64,000 bases of DNA. Origin: Dasypus novemcinctus. Lineage: Eukaryota > Chordata > Mammalia > Cingulata > Dasypodidae. Position numbers and translations under genes: made by a program. The notes below the pieces were generated by a model. It was not told the DNA's origin. It saw nothing but the letters and a program-made list of their open reading frames with translations, and ran no database searches. Below are positions 24,011 through 36,042 of this stretch, one piece after another. Each line of letters starts with the position of its first letter. The first letter of the stretch is position 1. The stretch is from positions 27,200,770 through 27,264,769 of the forward strand of contig NC_080682.1 in the NCBI RefSeq assembly GCF_030445035.2. Direction: 5' to 3'.

Positions 24011-26530
24011 TTACTAGTATCTACCTGAGTGTTACCTTGTGAGGATGCACTATGCTGCTTATATACCAAAAGACCTTTAAATATTGCCTGGAAATCAATA
24101 GGTAATCAGTGAATGCAATCTGTTTTTACTATTATCATATAACATCATCATTTACAAATAAAAACTGTGTCCATATTTTGCCATGCTCTATTCCAGCCTT
24201 ATATTCTTTATCATTTTAAGTAGTTCAATCTCCACAATATATAGTTTTGAAATACCATCATGAACAAAATAATTTAGTCTTAAAAATACTTCAGGTTATG
24301 TATTACATAAAATATAATATGCACTGAAATAAGGATAGTAGAGGGAAATGTAAATACTCTAGTGTTTTCACATTTCTTAAAGCTTATGTTACATCTATTT
24401 AACAGTATCATGAATGCTTTCTAGAATATATATTTCAGTTTCATCTGAATTTAATTGAAAGAGAAGCAATTCCTGAATTACTGTATGAAAAATTAGAAAA
24501 TCTGTTGACATCATCGCAAACAAAAATCAAAAAGACACATTTCCTAAATCATAAAAATAAACATAAATGAAGGAAAAGGCAGGACAGTTCTTAAAAAACA
24601 GAAAATGTAAGGGACCTAAAAATATAAGAAAAGACACAATGCATGCAAAAAATGAGATATTAGCTTAAAAAGTATACTATTAAAAAATAAATGCTTAAAG
24701 ATGAAATCAATTGCTACCTAAAGGAATAGTAATTATAATAAATATAAATTCTAGAAAACAATTCATAGCAAAATTAAGTCTAATAATTTATTTGGATGTT
24801 ATATATAAGTTAAAGTTATTCATATATGTAGAGGAATGTAGAGGAAAATGGTACATATTTTAATTATTAGAATAAATTAACAATAATGAATAGTGATAGT
24901 TCATTAAAATTTCATTCTAAAACAGTTTTAAATGTATTTTAATATCACAAATATCATTTAAGAAAATAAACAAATATAATTCTATAAAGAAAACCTTAAT
25001 ATAAGTTCAAATAATAAAAACAACTTGAAGGGAAAAGTATGTCTAGTAACCATCGTTTAAGTTCAAATACAAATAATCAAATATAAGAAAAGGGAGAAAA
25101 CATTTTCTTAAATATATATTGAGTAGTAGAGAAAATTAAAATTGCAATTCCAGTTTATGTAGATGTATTTTAAAAGGAAATATTATCAATATACCTGACT
25201 AAAAGTTATGCAATGTCACAAAATTTGGATTCATGATCAATTCTTAGCTTTCCAAATTCTCTTTATTAAAATTCTTAAAACAAATGAACCAATCATTTAA
25301 CTCAAACTTCTTAAAGACCTTAAACTTATAGAAATCAAGAAAAAGGAACTGATGTTTTAATCATACTAAAATTAAGCAAAGAAATAATAATTACTAAAGC
25401 TTGTTAAGGAATCACAAAATGCTAGGGTTTTGAAATGGTTAGTGGGTTGACACATAAGACATAAAACTGCATGCAGATATTTAACCTAATGGATTTACAG
25501 AAGTTAATTGCTTAAAGTATTCCAAGATGAGGTTCTTGATTTCACTGATAAAACAAAAAAGTTTCTTTTCCACAGTGTAATAACAAAGGAATTAACGAAG
25601 TTTATAGTGATGAGCAGAAAAGAAAGAGCTGTAAAATAGCAACAGAAAGTGGCAAAATTATGTATATATGTATTATAAATTTATTCTAGAAGACCATGAA
25701 AAACCCTCAAAAATGGTAAGGGTTTTTAAATTTTGTTTAATAATTTAAAATGTTTATCAAACTCATTTCAATTTTAGCATATACTTTTCGCTACAATTCT
25801 ATCACAATATTTACTTAGCTCTAAACTATTTAATTTTAATGAATAATATTAGCCAAAATATAAAATTTAATGAATAATATTAGCCAAAATATAAAATACC
25901 AGTATTGCACAACATAAGCTGTTGTGTATTTAATATATGCAAGCATTCTGATGATCCTGGTCAAAATTTACTAGTACTGCAGTAAATTATTTCTATCCAT
26001 CATCTGATTTAATCTTTAAGGTTGTGTGGATTTAGAAGTATTTCTCTTATACAGATGAAGATACTAGATTTAAAATTTCAGGGTCTTACAAAGGGATATA
26101 TAAAAAGATATCAGATCTAGAAAATAAACTCTGGATTTTTTAGTCAAAGCAGCACTCTAATACTGTGCTATATTTCTTCTTTACCAAGCAAATGACTTCT
26201 GAACTTGTTTTTTTCAAGAAAATACAATGAAATTGTAATATGCATGGGGATATCTATGACAAAATTTGAAGGCTAACAACACAGTTTTTGTTGTTATTGT
26301 TTTACATTAGTTCCCCTTAAAACACATAAATTTAAACCACAGGTTTAACACAGATTTCATGGCTTCCAATTGCTATGTGGATTTCTAAAAACATATTCTT
26401 AGAAATATTCCAGATAACATTTGATCAAATAGAAAATGACTCAAAAGAAATTGAATCTAATTAAAGGATGCTGCTGGATTCAGAAAATAAATTCTCAAAT
26501 AGGAAAGAAAGAAAAGATGCATTTAAATGT
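24011..26530. other. 3' flank of the OR8H pseudogene (copy A)
   Basis: Very AT-rich and collinear with 53.3-57.3 kb downstream of the intact OR8H-like gene. No genes. A short local direct repeat (AATTTAATGAATAATATTAGCCAAAATATAAAA type, two copies) lies at about 25832-25896. Confidence 0.55.
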
Positions 26531-26539
26531 TCAGCATTA

Positions 26540-27697
26540 ATGCCATTTCAATTGTCCAGAGAACTTTCTCTTCTGCTTGACTATAATGAGAGCATTTTTC
26601 AACTCTTTATTCCTAGGATAATGAAAGAGTGGCTTCATAATGGGAATAACCATAGTATGACACACAGAGACCACTTGGTCCTTTCCCAAAAAATATGACT
26701 TCTTTGGTTTTAAATACTTAAAAATTGGATTACCCTAAAAGACAGTGACTCCTAGGAGGTGTATGGCATATTTAGAGAAGGCATTGTACTTTCCTAAATT
26801 GGAATTAATTTACAGGATACAAGAAAGAATGGACCCAAAAGACACAGACAATGTAAGGAGACACCATTACGTTCAAACGTAATCTTTGCATGCGATTTCA
26901 GTGTCACAAGTGCAGGACAGGGCTAAAATTGGGATTAAGTCATAGAAAAAGTAATAGGTTACAGTGAATTGCAGAAATGTGAACTGTTCATGTAAAGAAT
27001 ATTAACAAATGATTCAGTAAAGCTGATCAAATATGACTCTGTGTTGAAGGCACCATAGAGTCTCATGGATATAAAAACTAGGTAATGAAAATGTTTGCAG
27101 CTTGTAACATTAAAGAGAGTAAGAGGTAGCAGACTTGGCCCAGTGATTAGGGCACCCCTCTACCTCATGGGAGGTCCACAGTTCAAACCCCAGGCCTCCT
27201 TGACCTGTGTGGAGCTGGCCCATGCACAGTGCTAGTGTGCACAAGGAGTGCCCTGCCACACAGGGGTGTCCCCCTCATATGGGAGCCCCAAGCGCAAGGA
27301 GTGCGTCCCATAAGGAGAGCTGCCCAGAGAGAAAGAAAGTGCAGCCTGACCAGGAATGGTGCTGCCCACACGGAGAACTGATGCAGCAAGATGACACAAC
27401 AAAAAGAAACACAGATTCCCATGCCGCTGATGACAACAGAAGTGGACAAAGAAGACGCAGCAAATAGATACAGAGAACAGACAACTGGGGTTGGGGGGGG
27501 GCAGGGAAGGGGAGAGAAATAAATAAATAAATCTTTAAAAAAATAAAGAGAGTAAGAAAAATTCAGTGACACAGAAGAAGTCCAAAAAATGCATCTAGGT
27601 GATGCAGTCAATGAATGAAATATACTTGTTGAAAGTCAATAAATCACTAAGGTTTTGGTGTGATGGCTGTTGAGTAACAGGTGACTTAGGAAAATGT
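26540..27697 (-). pseudogene. OR8H: OR8H-like pseudogene (copy A), split by a DAS-SINE and an L1
   Basis: The plus strand aligns to the intact minus-strand OR8H-like gene at 57347-58303 over most of its length. The 3' (C-terminal) end is at about 26541 ('caattgtccagagaact'), the conserved intracellular-loop and TM6 region at about 26760-26830, the ECL2 region at about 26880-26990, and the TM2/TM3 region at 27590-27697 after the SINE. Homology to the first roughly 60 codons is missing where an L1 begins at 27698; a weak match may resume at about 29512-29550 beyond it. Several indels and stops, plus the SINE in the TM3 region, make it non-functional. The 76-codon plus-strand frame here is an antisense shadow. 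Confidence 0.9.
27125..27543 (+). mobile_element. DAS-SINE, full length, inside the OR8H pseudogene
   Basis: A complete copy from the tRNA-like head ('gtagcagacttggcccagtg') to a TAAATAAATAAATC tail with poly-A. A perfect 14-base target duplication, TAAAGAGAGTAAGA, lies at 27111-27124 and 27544-27557. The pseudogene sequence resumes directly after it. Confidence 0.95.
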
Positions 27698-29470
27698 ACA
27701 TATGACATCCATGGTCAAGTGATTTTTGACAAAGCTGTCAAACCCACCCAGCTATCTCAGAACAGTCTATTCAACAAATTTTGCTGGGAGAACAGGATAT
27801 CCATAGCCAAAAGAAAGGAAAAGGATCCCTAACTCACACCTTATTCAAAAATGAACTCGAAATGGTATAATCTATACCAAAATATAGAAGCTAGAACCAT
27901 AAAGATCCTAGAAGAAAATGTAGGGAAACACCTTCAAGACCTGGTGGTGTGTGGTGGGTTCTTATACCTTACAGTGAAAGCACAAGCAACAAAAGAAAAC
28001 ATGGATAAATGAGACCTCCTCAAAATAAAATGCTTTTGTGCTTCAAAGGAATTCATCAAGAAGGTGAAAAGGCAACTCACTCAATGGGAGAAAATATTTG
28101 GAAACCACATATCTGATAAGGGTTTGATTTTCATTCTACATAAAAAGATCATACAACTCAACAATAAAAGAACAATCCATTTCAAAAATGGCAAAGGACT
28201 TAAATAGACATTTCTCTAAAGAGAAAATATAAATGGCCATAAAGCACATGAAAATAATATTCAATTTCACTAGCTATTAGGGAAATGCAAATCAAAATGG
28301 CAGTGAGATATCATCTCATACCTCATAGAATAGCCATTATTAAAAATAATAATAATAACAGTTGAAGAGATTATGGAGAAGTAGGAACCCTCTTTAACTG
28401 TTGGTGGAGTTGTAAAATGGTGCAGCCTGTGTGGAAACAGTTTGGCAATTCCTAAGGAAGCTAAATATAGAACTGCCATATGATCCAGCAATTCCTCTGA
28501 TAGAAATATATCCAGAAGAATTGAAAACTGTGATGCAAACAGACATTTGCACATCAATTTCATAATGGTGTTGTTTACAATTGCCAAAAGATGGAAACAC
28601 CCCAAGTGTCCATCAATCAATGAATGGTAATTAAAATGTGGTATATACATATGATGGAATACTATGTTGCAGTAAGAAAAAATGATATTGGGACAAATAT
28701 ATTTACTTTGATGAATCTCAATCACATTATGCTAAGTGAAATAAGCCAGACACAAAAGGACAAATATTTGCATGGGATCACAAATATGAACTAAATACAA
28801 ATAAAAACATGTAGTTAAGACATAGAGTATAGATTAATAGGAAATAAGAGGAGGGCTGAGAAGGTGTACTGATACCTAATGTATATAGAAGTTTTAATTA
28901 CCTTGACTGTAAAAGTCTGGAAATGGATAGAGCCGATGGTAATGCTAGTGTGTAGAACTAATACAGCTGGTTTACAAATGAGATTGTGGCTGACAAGGGT
29001 AGTCAAGGGATGTAAATGTTGACTGAAAGGAAGCTAGAGAACAGTCTAGGGACTAAAAAACACTGAACCCAGAGGTGGATAAAAACTGGTTGATGGTACA
29101 AATGAAAGAATGTCCTTCTGTGAAAAATGCAAGTACATTACTAATGAAGGATGGTAAGAATGTGGGGAAGCATGGAAAAAATACAATTAATGAAACCTAT
29201 GGACTATAGTTAACAGCAATACTGGAATATTTTTGCATCAATGCCAAAGATGTATTGCCTCAATAATAGGGCATTATGGAAAAAATATGCCAAATGTACA
29301 CTATAGACCATAGTTAGTGATAATAATCTGAGAATACTATCTCATAATCTGTAATAAATATTCCACAATGGTGTGGTGTTTTGTTGAAGGGGTGTTTTAT
29401 GGGAATTCCACACATGTGTATGATTATTTTGAAAGCTCACAACTTCTATAATAATATATATATGTATTTC
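27698..29470 (+). mobile_element. L1 (LINE-1) 3' fragment: end of ORF2 plus 3' UTR
   Basis: Begins in the part of L1 ORF2 downstream of the reverse transcriptase ('gtcaagtgatttttgacaaa', 'cagtctattcaacaaatttt'). It continues through the conserved 'atccagcaattcctctgat', 'aattgccaaaagatggaaac' and 'ataagccagacacaaaagga' blocks and then a 3' UTR to about 29470. 5'-truncated, with ORF2 decayed. It interrupts the OR8H pseudogene at about codon 60. The minus-strand frames here (28270-28725 and others) are shadows. Confidence 0.92.
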
Positions 29471-29569
29471 AAAGGTTAAGTGATCAGTTTAAAAATAAAT
29501 TTGTGAGAAGAGTGTGGGGGGTTCAGAAAATCCACATCATTAGACCATCAATTTATTTATTATTTTTTA

Positions 29570-30130
29570 AAGAGTAATAAATATTATTTGTTAATAGAAA
29601 GGTAAGACTATAGAACACAATGCAAAATGATAGCACAAAGGAGGTGGGCAGTCAAATGGGAAATTAGTTTTTGTCTGCCATTTGAAAATAAACATACTGA
29701 GAAAAATAAAGTATGGTAAATGGTAGTCTTATGAGAAAGAGAAAGAGAAAAGATCCATACTGTTTTCTGTACAAAGGGAATTTCAGGTTGATGAAAAAAT
29801 GGAAAATGTCCAGGCAACATCAGGTATAGGGTATATAAGGAAGCCTGAGGAAGTCAGGATGGCTACTCCAAACAGAACATGAGAGAAGCAAACATAAAGG
29901 ATGATTTCATAGAAGTAAAGAAAAGAAGGAAGATTATGTTGGGTCTGGAGGCTCTTATAATATTTTTATTTTACCCTTAGTTTGATGAAAAGACTTATAG
30001 GTTTTGTGAATAAATGTTACATGATCTAACAATTTTTAATGATAATTTACTCTGGTCTTACTTTGAGATAAATGTGGGGAATATAAGGTCAAAAAACATG
30101 GAGAAAGTCTAGAAGGTTTTGGCAATAAGT
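29570..30130 (+). repeat. Second copy of the ancient repeat at 23335
   Basis: By-eye alignment with 23335-23830: 'gaaagagaaagagaaaagatcc', 'gggaatttcaggttgatg', 'aggatggctactccaaac', 'taggttttgtgaat..atgttacatgatc'. It contains no coding sequence. Confidence 0.5.
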
Positions 30131-30369
30131 TAAAATATGTATTACTAAAATGCAATCTTTCCCTTTTTTTTTGTACAACAGTGAATACTTTTATTGGTGT
30201 GAAGGTTATTATGCACTCTTCCCTCATATGAGTTAGGATTGAAACCTACTATGAAAAGTATATGATTCAGGTCATTTGGGTCATTTAAAGCCAAACATTT
30301 TTTCAGAACAACATGCTATGACATAATGTGCATATTTACAATTCATAATATAATCTATTTTTCTATTTT

Positions 30370-30775
30370 TCTTATTTATTTATTTTTTCCTTCCTTATTT
30401 TTTAAAATGCTACATTAAAAAAATGAGGTCCCCATGTACCCCCCACCCCCCTCTCCCCACTCAAAGACTGGACAGTCCTTGTTACAGCCAGGCCCTGAGC
30501 CTCAGCAAACTTGCCACTCCTACCATCTGGTTTATTGGACTTTCCCTGGACAGCTAAAACGCAGGTGAAGAAGGTCAACCCCCACACCAGGGAGCCAAGA
30601 GTGCCTACAACTGCAAGCAGGAGCATTGCATCCATCAACCATGTGGAATCTAAACCCCCTCTTGATATAGATGTGGAGTGGACACAACCATCCCAGGGTC
30701 CACAGGATGGAGGAATAGAGTATGGATTCGAGTGGACTTACTGATATTCTACTATGGAACTATAGTGACTTTACA
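30370..30775 (-). mobile_element. Family X insertion with inverted 5' part (twin priming)
   Basis: 30370-30470 is the family X 3' end on the minus strand (T-rich start, then 'aatgaggtccccatgtacc'). At about 30471 the orientation flips: 30475-30775 carries the middle of the same element in plus sense ('ccaggccctgagcctcagc', 'gtgaagaaggtcaaccccc', 'gatatagatgtggagtgg'). 5' inversion with loss at the junction is the signature of L1 twin priming. Confidence 0.75.
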
Positions 30776-31142
30776 TATCATCAAAATTTAACCTAATACA
30801 TATATTCCCATGTATTTCAGCATTAGTCAATCTACAATGACACTGTTTTCATAAAGTTTAATAGGACAAGCCTGAAAATTTTGATTATTGTTAGGTACTT
30901 GTTGGTTTGAAAAACTGTAATTACCTTTCCATGCTCACATGGTCAAGAGGTGCTAAATTGCACATTGTAAATACAAGGTTATAGAGGCATACTTTATTCC
31001 ACTGTTGTCCCTTTTCAGTCATATCAGTGAAGGTTAAATTTGTAATGTTGCTGAAATTTTTCTGGTGTGCCCTTTTCAAGATACATTATGTAATGGATTT
31101 CTTTAGTAGACTACTTTTTTTTCAATTTGCTTGAATGCTTTT

Positions 31143-31430
31143 TAATTTTATTTTTAAAAAAGTTTTAGAATAAGTAAATGTTACATAAAAAATGTAGGGG
31201 ATTCCCAAATACCCTATACCCTCCCACTCCCACATTTTCCCATATTAACATTTTCATTAAGGTGGTACCTTTGTTACAATTGATGAACACATATTGAAGC
31301 ATTGCTATTAACCTTGGACTATACTTAACCCTAAAGTTTATACTCTGCCTCATACAACTTTATAGGTTATGACAAAATGTATAATGGCCTGTATCCATCA
31401 TTGTAATGAATAGACAATTTACACACTTTT
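31143..31430 (-). mobile_element. L1-type 3' end fragment (family Y), reverse
   Basis: T-rich/A-rich start, then 'aagtaaatgttacataaaa', 'ggggattcccaaatacc', 'caattgatgaacacatatt', 'gacaaaatgtataatggcc'. It lies just after the 'gactactttttttcaatttgcttg' block of the cassette, which continues after it at about 31433 ('aatttacttgcataatttt'). Copy C is uninterrupted there. Confidence 0.75.
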
Positions 31431-32990
31431 TTGAAATTTACTTGCATAATTTTATTTCCTTTCACTGTGCTTTTTCCTGTCTTCCTAATTCCTAGTTTGT
31501 GCCTAACCTCTTCAGTAAATATTTATGAATACAGTACATAGATTATTGTAAGAGAGAGAGAGGGAGAGACAGAAAGAGAGACAGTGGGAGAAAAAAATTG
31601 GAGTAGAGAGAGAGAATGTGGGATTTTTTAAAAATAGCAATGCATTTTATGCCCAAACAATACCTTAATTCATACTTATATTATTAATTGATACCTTTAC
31701 AAGTCATTTCATTAAAATATACACTTAAATTGAATTAGAAATTATTTTAAGTTTTCACTGTGTGTGTATTTTCATAAAACAATGTAAGTTGGCTTAATTT
31801 ATTCTGAAATTGGAATATAGCTCAATTACATAGTTTATAATTCTTTGAGACAAATGAACATTTTTTTTCTAAATTTACAATTTTGAAGCTATTTTTCTAT
31901 GTATTAGAATATATTTCACTTAGCTCTTTGAGAGTCTTTTTAGGGAATTTTAAAAGACTTGAATATTCCTTTCTTTAGATACCAATAAATGACAAAATAT
32001 TAATGTGTTTCATGTTATGGATAAAAATTATTTTTAGATCAAGAAATGCAGCTGGACTCAATGCATGGCACATGTTTTCCCCTTTAAATCATAAAAGGAC
32101 AGGGAACAATGAATTAGATGAGGTCAAGTGCAATGGATTATTGAGGGATTATTGTTGAAAATTGCTCTTATTTTATGTATCATGGATTTCTTTGTATTCA
32201 GTCATTAATGTTTTCAGTTCACGTACTAGTTCTGCTTAATCTTTTTTTTTGTCATGTAATTTTTTAAAATTTTTCACACTCTGCTGAAAAGAAAGAGTTG
32301 GAAAGCATAGGGAAAAATGATAGAAATTAAACACTACTTGATCCAAATATCATGATTAAGTTCTTTCAGCAATAGCTTTTAAAAGACATTAATTAGTAAT
32401 CATTGGTTCATATTTATACAGAATTTTGAAGACTCCATGAGGAACTATAGTATATAACGAAAAAGTCATACATCTTTTTGACAAAAACATATCTCAAAAA
32501 TTGAAACAAGAATATTGCCCTGATAGTGAATATATGAATAGAGAAACATTGTGCATAGTCATAAAGTTAAAATTTAAACAACAATAATAATGGTACAACA
32601 AGCTGCAAAGATGAAAATGGGCAGTATCTTTTTTTTAAATAGGGCAATAACTTGATATGCATTTCAAAAAAGAACTAGGAAGAAAACAAATTTCAACACC
32701 TTTGTTTGTAAAATAGATGCATCTACCAACAGAATACTTTCACCTGCTCTGTTCATCACTATTACTAAAGAAATAAAGGAACCAAATCATTCACCAAAAA
32801 GCACAAATGTGTTTGGTATGAAGGACTTTCCTGAAGGACAATTTGAAATGTGAGTTAAACTTATTCCAATTTGTAGTCACATGGAACATATTGAATTTAC
32901 ATAATTTTCACACCTTCAGCTTCTTTAAATTTAATACAGTCATGTGAATGGGGTTGTTTAAGACTTTCTATTTTTTCCTATAATTTGCAC
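31431..32990. other. 5' flank of the OR5T pseudogene (copy B)
   Basis: Conserved, AT-rich upstream region with the (GA)n run at 31551-31590. No coding sequence. Confidence 0.5.
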
Positions 32991-32992
32991 AG
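32991..32992 (+). other. Candidate 3' splice site (copy B)
   Basis: TTTTTTCCTATAATTTGCACAG followed by GAAAATTCATCCACTTG. Its position relative to the coding region matches copies A and C, and it has the best pyrimidine tract of the three. Confidence 0.45.
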
Positions 32993-33151
32993 GAAAATTC
33001 ATCCACTTGTGCCCAACTTTATCATTGTTGATTGCATTAACATCTTGGATTTCAATATGCATTTCCAAGAAACAAAGATGTGTATATAATTGTGTGGTCA
33101 GTATTTTTTTTTTACAGGTATTGCCTTGAGGATTTGTAAATATATACAGAA

Positions 33152-34122
33152 ATTTCAGGGTTGCCATCCAATATGGATACATACAGGATTCAGATGAAGA
33201 AGGTGACTGAAGTCACTATGTTTATATTGATGGGCTTCACAGATGATTTTGAGCTACAAATTTCACTATTTTTAATATTTCTAGCAGTTTATCTCTTTAC
33301 TCTGGTAGGAAATTTGGGCCTGGTTGTATTGGTCATTGGGGATTCCCAGCTCCACCATTCCAGGTACTGTTTTCTGAGTGTGTTGTCATTCTTGGATGCC
33401 TGCTACTCTTCAGTTATCACAACCACAATGTTGGTCAATTTCCTGACAGAGTATAAGGACATTTCATTTCTTGGGTGTGCAACACAGGTGTTTCTTTTTG
33501 TTACCTTTGGGACTACTGAGTGTTTTCTCTTGGCTGCAATGGCTTTTGATTGTTACATAGCTATCTACAACCCACTGCTCTATTCAGTTAGCATATCACC
33601 CTGAGTCTTTGTGCCACTCATCATTGTTTCCTATGTTGCTGGCATTTTGGATGGTACTTTACACACTGTGGCTACATTTAACCTTTCCTTTTGTGCATTC
33701 AATGAAATAAGACATGTGTTTTGTGACATCCCTCCTCTCCTCACTATTTCTTGTTCTGACACTCAATGTCAACTAGCTTATACTTTTATTTGTTGTAGGT
33801 TTTATTGAGATAATGACTATTCTAATTGCCTTGATCTCCTAAGTTCCATTCTGTTGGACATTCTGAGGATGAGTTCTGCTGAAGGGAGGCAGAAATCTTT
33901 TCCACTTGTAGCTCTCACCTAATTGGAGAATCAAATTTTCATGGGACAATTCTCTTCATGTATGTAGGGCCACATTCCAGTTATGCTTTGGACAATGATA
34001 TGACCATGTCTATATTTTATACTGTTGTTATTCCCATGCTGAATCCCATCATCTACAGTTTGAGGAATAAAAATGTTAAAAAGGTAAAGAAAATGTTGTT
34101 TAGAAGAGTGGTTCATAAATAA
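33152..34122 (+). pseudogene. OR5T: OR5T-like pseudogene (copy B)
   Basis: Homologous to the copy A and C genes over its full length, including NVTEV-like (KVTEV) and IYNPL motifs and a readable C-terminal [12 protein letters not shown]. Lesions: the start ATG of the other copies is ATT at 33152-33154 (an in-frame ATG exists at 33173); TGA at 33602-33604 just after the YNPLLYSV segment; a one-base insertion near 33765; further indels near 33840 and 33898. The N-terminal sequon is also lost (NVT to KVT), the LHTPMY motif is altered (LHHSRY), and DRY reads DCY. The equivalent stop is TAA at 34120-34122. It is therefore not expected to make a receptor. Confidence 0.93.
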
Positions 34123-34867
34123 CAATTTTAGCATTCAGTGACACTTAACAGAATGTTAGATATCAATCCAAGTCTTTATGGTCAGAAATAAGGGAAGAAA
34201 AGGCCAAAGATTGAATTTGAATTTTATTTCCTTTCACGGTGCTTTTTCACTGTAGTTTCAAATATCTTAGAATATTTCCAAAGAAAGCATTAACCTGTCT
34301 TCCAGTGCAAGATTTTATATTTATAGTTCAATTTAGTGCTCTATGTTTCCATAAATATATTTCAATGTATCCATATTAATTATTTGTTGACTAACATATT
34401 GATCCTATTACTCTCTGTCCAATTTGATTTTTACTTTCTATAATTATTGAAGTTGTCCTCAGGATATGACAGCTTGATATATCCTCACATGGTTTTGGAA
34501 AATTGTCAGCACTCTTCATGAAGTAATTCCTTATTCTAAAATCCCTGTGAAGGACTCCCTTATGTTTGCTCACTGATTTTGTGTGTCCTTATTCTCTCAG
34601 ATCTATTCACCCCTTTGGACAAGACTTTACATTCTTTGGGCAATACAATAACTATTTATCCTACTATTTACTGATCTCAGTACAATTACAGAAATTTTTT
34701 AGATCCTTTCTGAAACTCTCTAAATTAAATTGAAATGATATGTTACTATTTATTACCTGTATAATTAAGATTCGAGAAAGCAAGAAGATAAAGAATAAGT
34801 TTCAACTAGATTCTAATTACAAATGGGCAAATAACCTGAAAAGCTACCTTGCCGAGATTTAGGAATT
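34123..34867. other. 3' flank of OR5T pseudogene (copy B)
   Basis: AT-rich and collinear with 18.24-18.9 kb and 46.22-46.9 kb. No gene. Confidence 0.5.
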
Positions 34868-35372
34868 CCTTTTTTTTCTCTCTCTCTATTTTTTTCAAAT
34901 GTTGCATTCAAAAAATATAAGAGGTCCCCATATACCCCCCACTCCCCTCACCCTACTCCTCCCACATCAACAACCTCTTTCACCATCGTGGGACATTCAT
35001 TACATTTGGTGAATACATTTTGGAACACTTCTGCACCATACGGATAGTGGCTTACATTGTAGTTTACACTCTCCCCCAGTCCACCCAGTGAGCCATGGTA
35101 AAACATACAGTGCCCAGCATTTGTCCTTGCATTACCACCCAGAACAACTCCAAGTCCTGTAAATGCCCCCACATCATTCATGTCTCTTCTTCCCTCTCCC
35201 TACCCTCAGCAGCTACCATGGCCACTTTCTCCACATCAGTGCTACAATTTCTTCCATTACTACCTACAATAGTTCCATAGTAGAATATCAGTAAGTCCAC
35301 TCTAATCCATACTCTATTCCTCTATCCTTTGGACCCTGGAATTGTTATGTCCACTCCACCTCTATTTATAGG
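34868..35372 (-). mobile_element. Family X (L1-type 3' end), reverse; copy B only
   Basis: T/C-rich start, 'aagaggtccccatatacc', 'gtgggacattcattacattt', 'gagccatggtaaaacatac', truncated at 'ccactccacctctattta'. Flanks read 'aggaattccttttt' and 'aggagtttttttgatgcag'. Copies A and C run straight through ('ggatttcctttgatgcag' in C), so the insertion post-dates the cassette duplication. Confidence 0.85.
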
Positions 35373-36039
35373 AGTTTTTTTGATGCAGATTCTTGCTCAT
35401 TTCTTAGCTCTGCCTTTATCCTGTATCTTTTAGAAGTTAGCTTTCATTTGTCATCATTCCTGCTTTTGCCTTCTTTATTCTACTTTGTTTATGTTCTAAG
35501 ATTGGTTAATTGGGAGAGCATTAGAAGTATAAATTTCTATTTCTTTAAATAAAATTCACACTTTCTCCAGCAGGGATGATTATCCTATGAGTCTAAAATA
35601 ATCCCATGAAAACAAGGTAAACAAAGAATTATCTTAAGTCTGAATTAACCAATCCAATAAATTTCAGTGCATCAGTTTCTAGTTAGTCATGCAAAGAAAT
35701 CTCACATATCTCTATTGAAAGAAATCCATGTTTGGTATCAGAGTGTGGTTTAAATTATATTCAAAAGTTTTCTTGAAAAAAAAACTAATTTTCAGAGACA
35801 AAACACTGCAGAATGTGGATATCAAGTTGTCTTTAAAAATTAGCATATTTGAAAACACAGCATCTTAACATTTACTTTCTTTACTATATTATTTCAGGGT
35901 GAGTTTTCTGCACTAAAGGAGTAAATACTACTCAAAAGTGTTTCTAAATATGTATGTCTTTAAAAAATACGCACTTCAGCATCATTTTATGTGTTCTTCC
36001 ATTCAAATCATGTTTGCAAATTATCAAAAAAAAAGTTTT
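35373..36039. other. Cassette flank between two insertions
   Basis: Collinear with 47.5-48.15 kb of copy C ('gatgcagattcttgctcattt'). No gene. Confidence 0.5.
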
Positions 36040-36042
36040 TTT

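Larger units (their letters stand above)
13900..29560 (+). repeat. OR cassette copy A
   Basis: First of three diverged copies. Its upstream part (about 13.98-14.5 kb) matches about 41.04-41.75 kb of copy C, and 15.1-17.2 kb matches both B (31.0-33.1 kb) and C (43.2-45.2 kb). The OR5T gene and its 3' flank (to about 22.9 kb) match B and C. 23.87-27.7 kb matches 53.15-58.1 kb of copy C, including the OR8H homologue. The boundaries are approximate. Confidence 0.8.

Noticed and set aside
28270-28725. 151-codon minus-strand frame
   Set aside because: Antisense of the L1 ORF2/3' UTR fragment; no independent protein family is recognisable.
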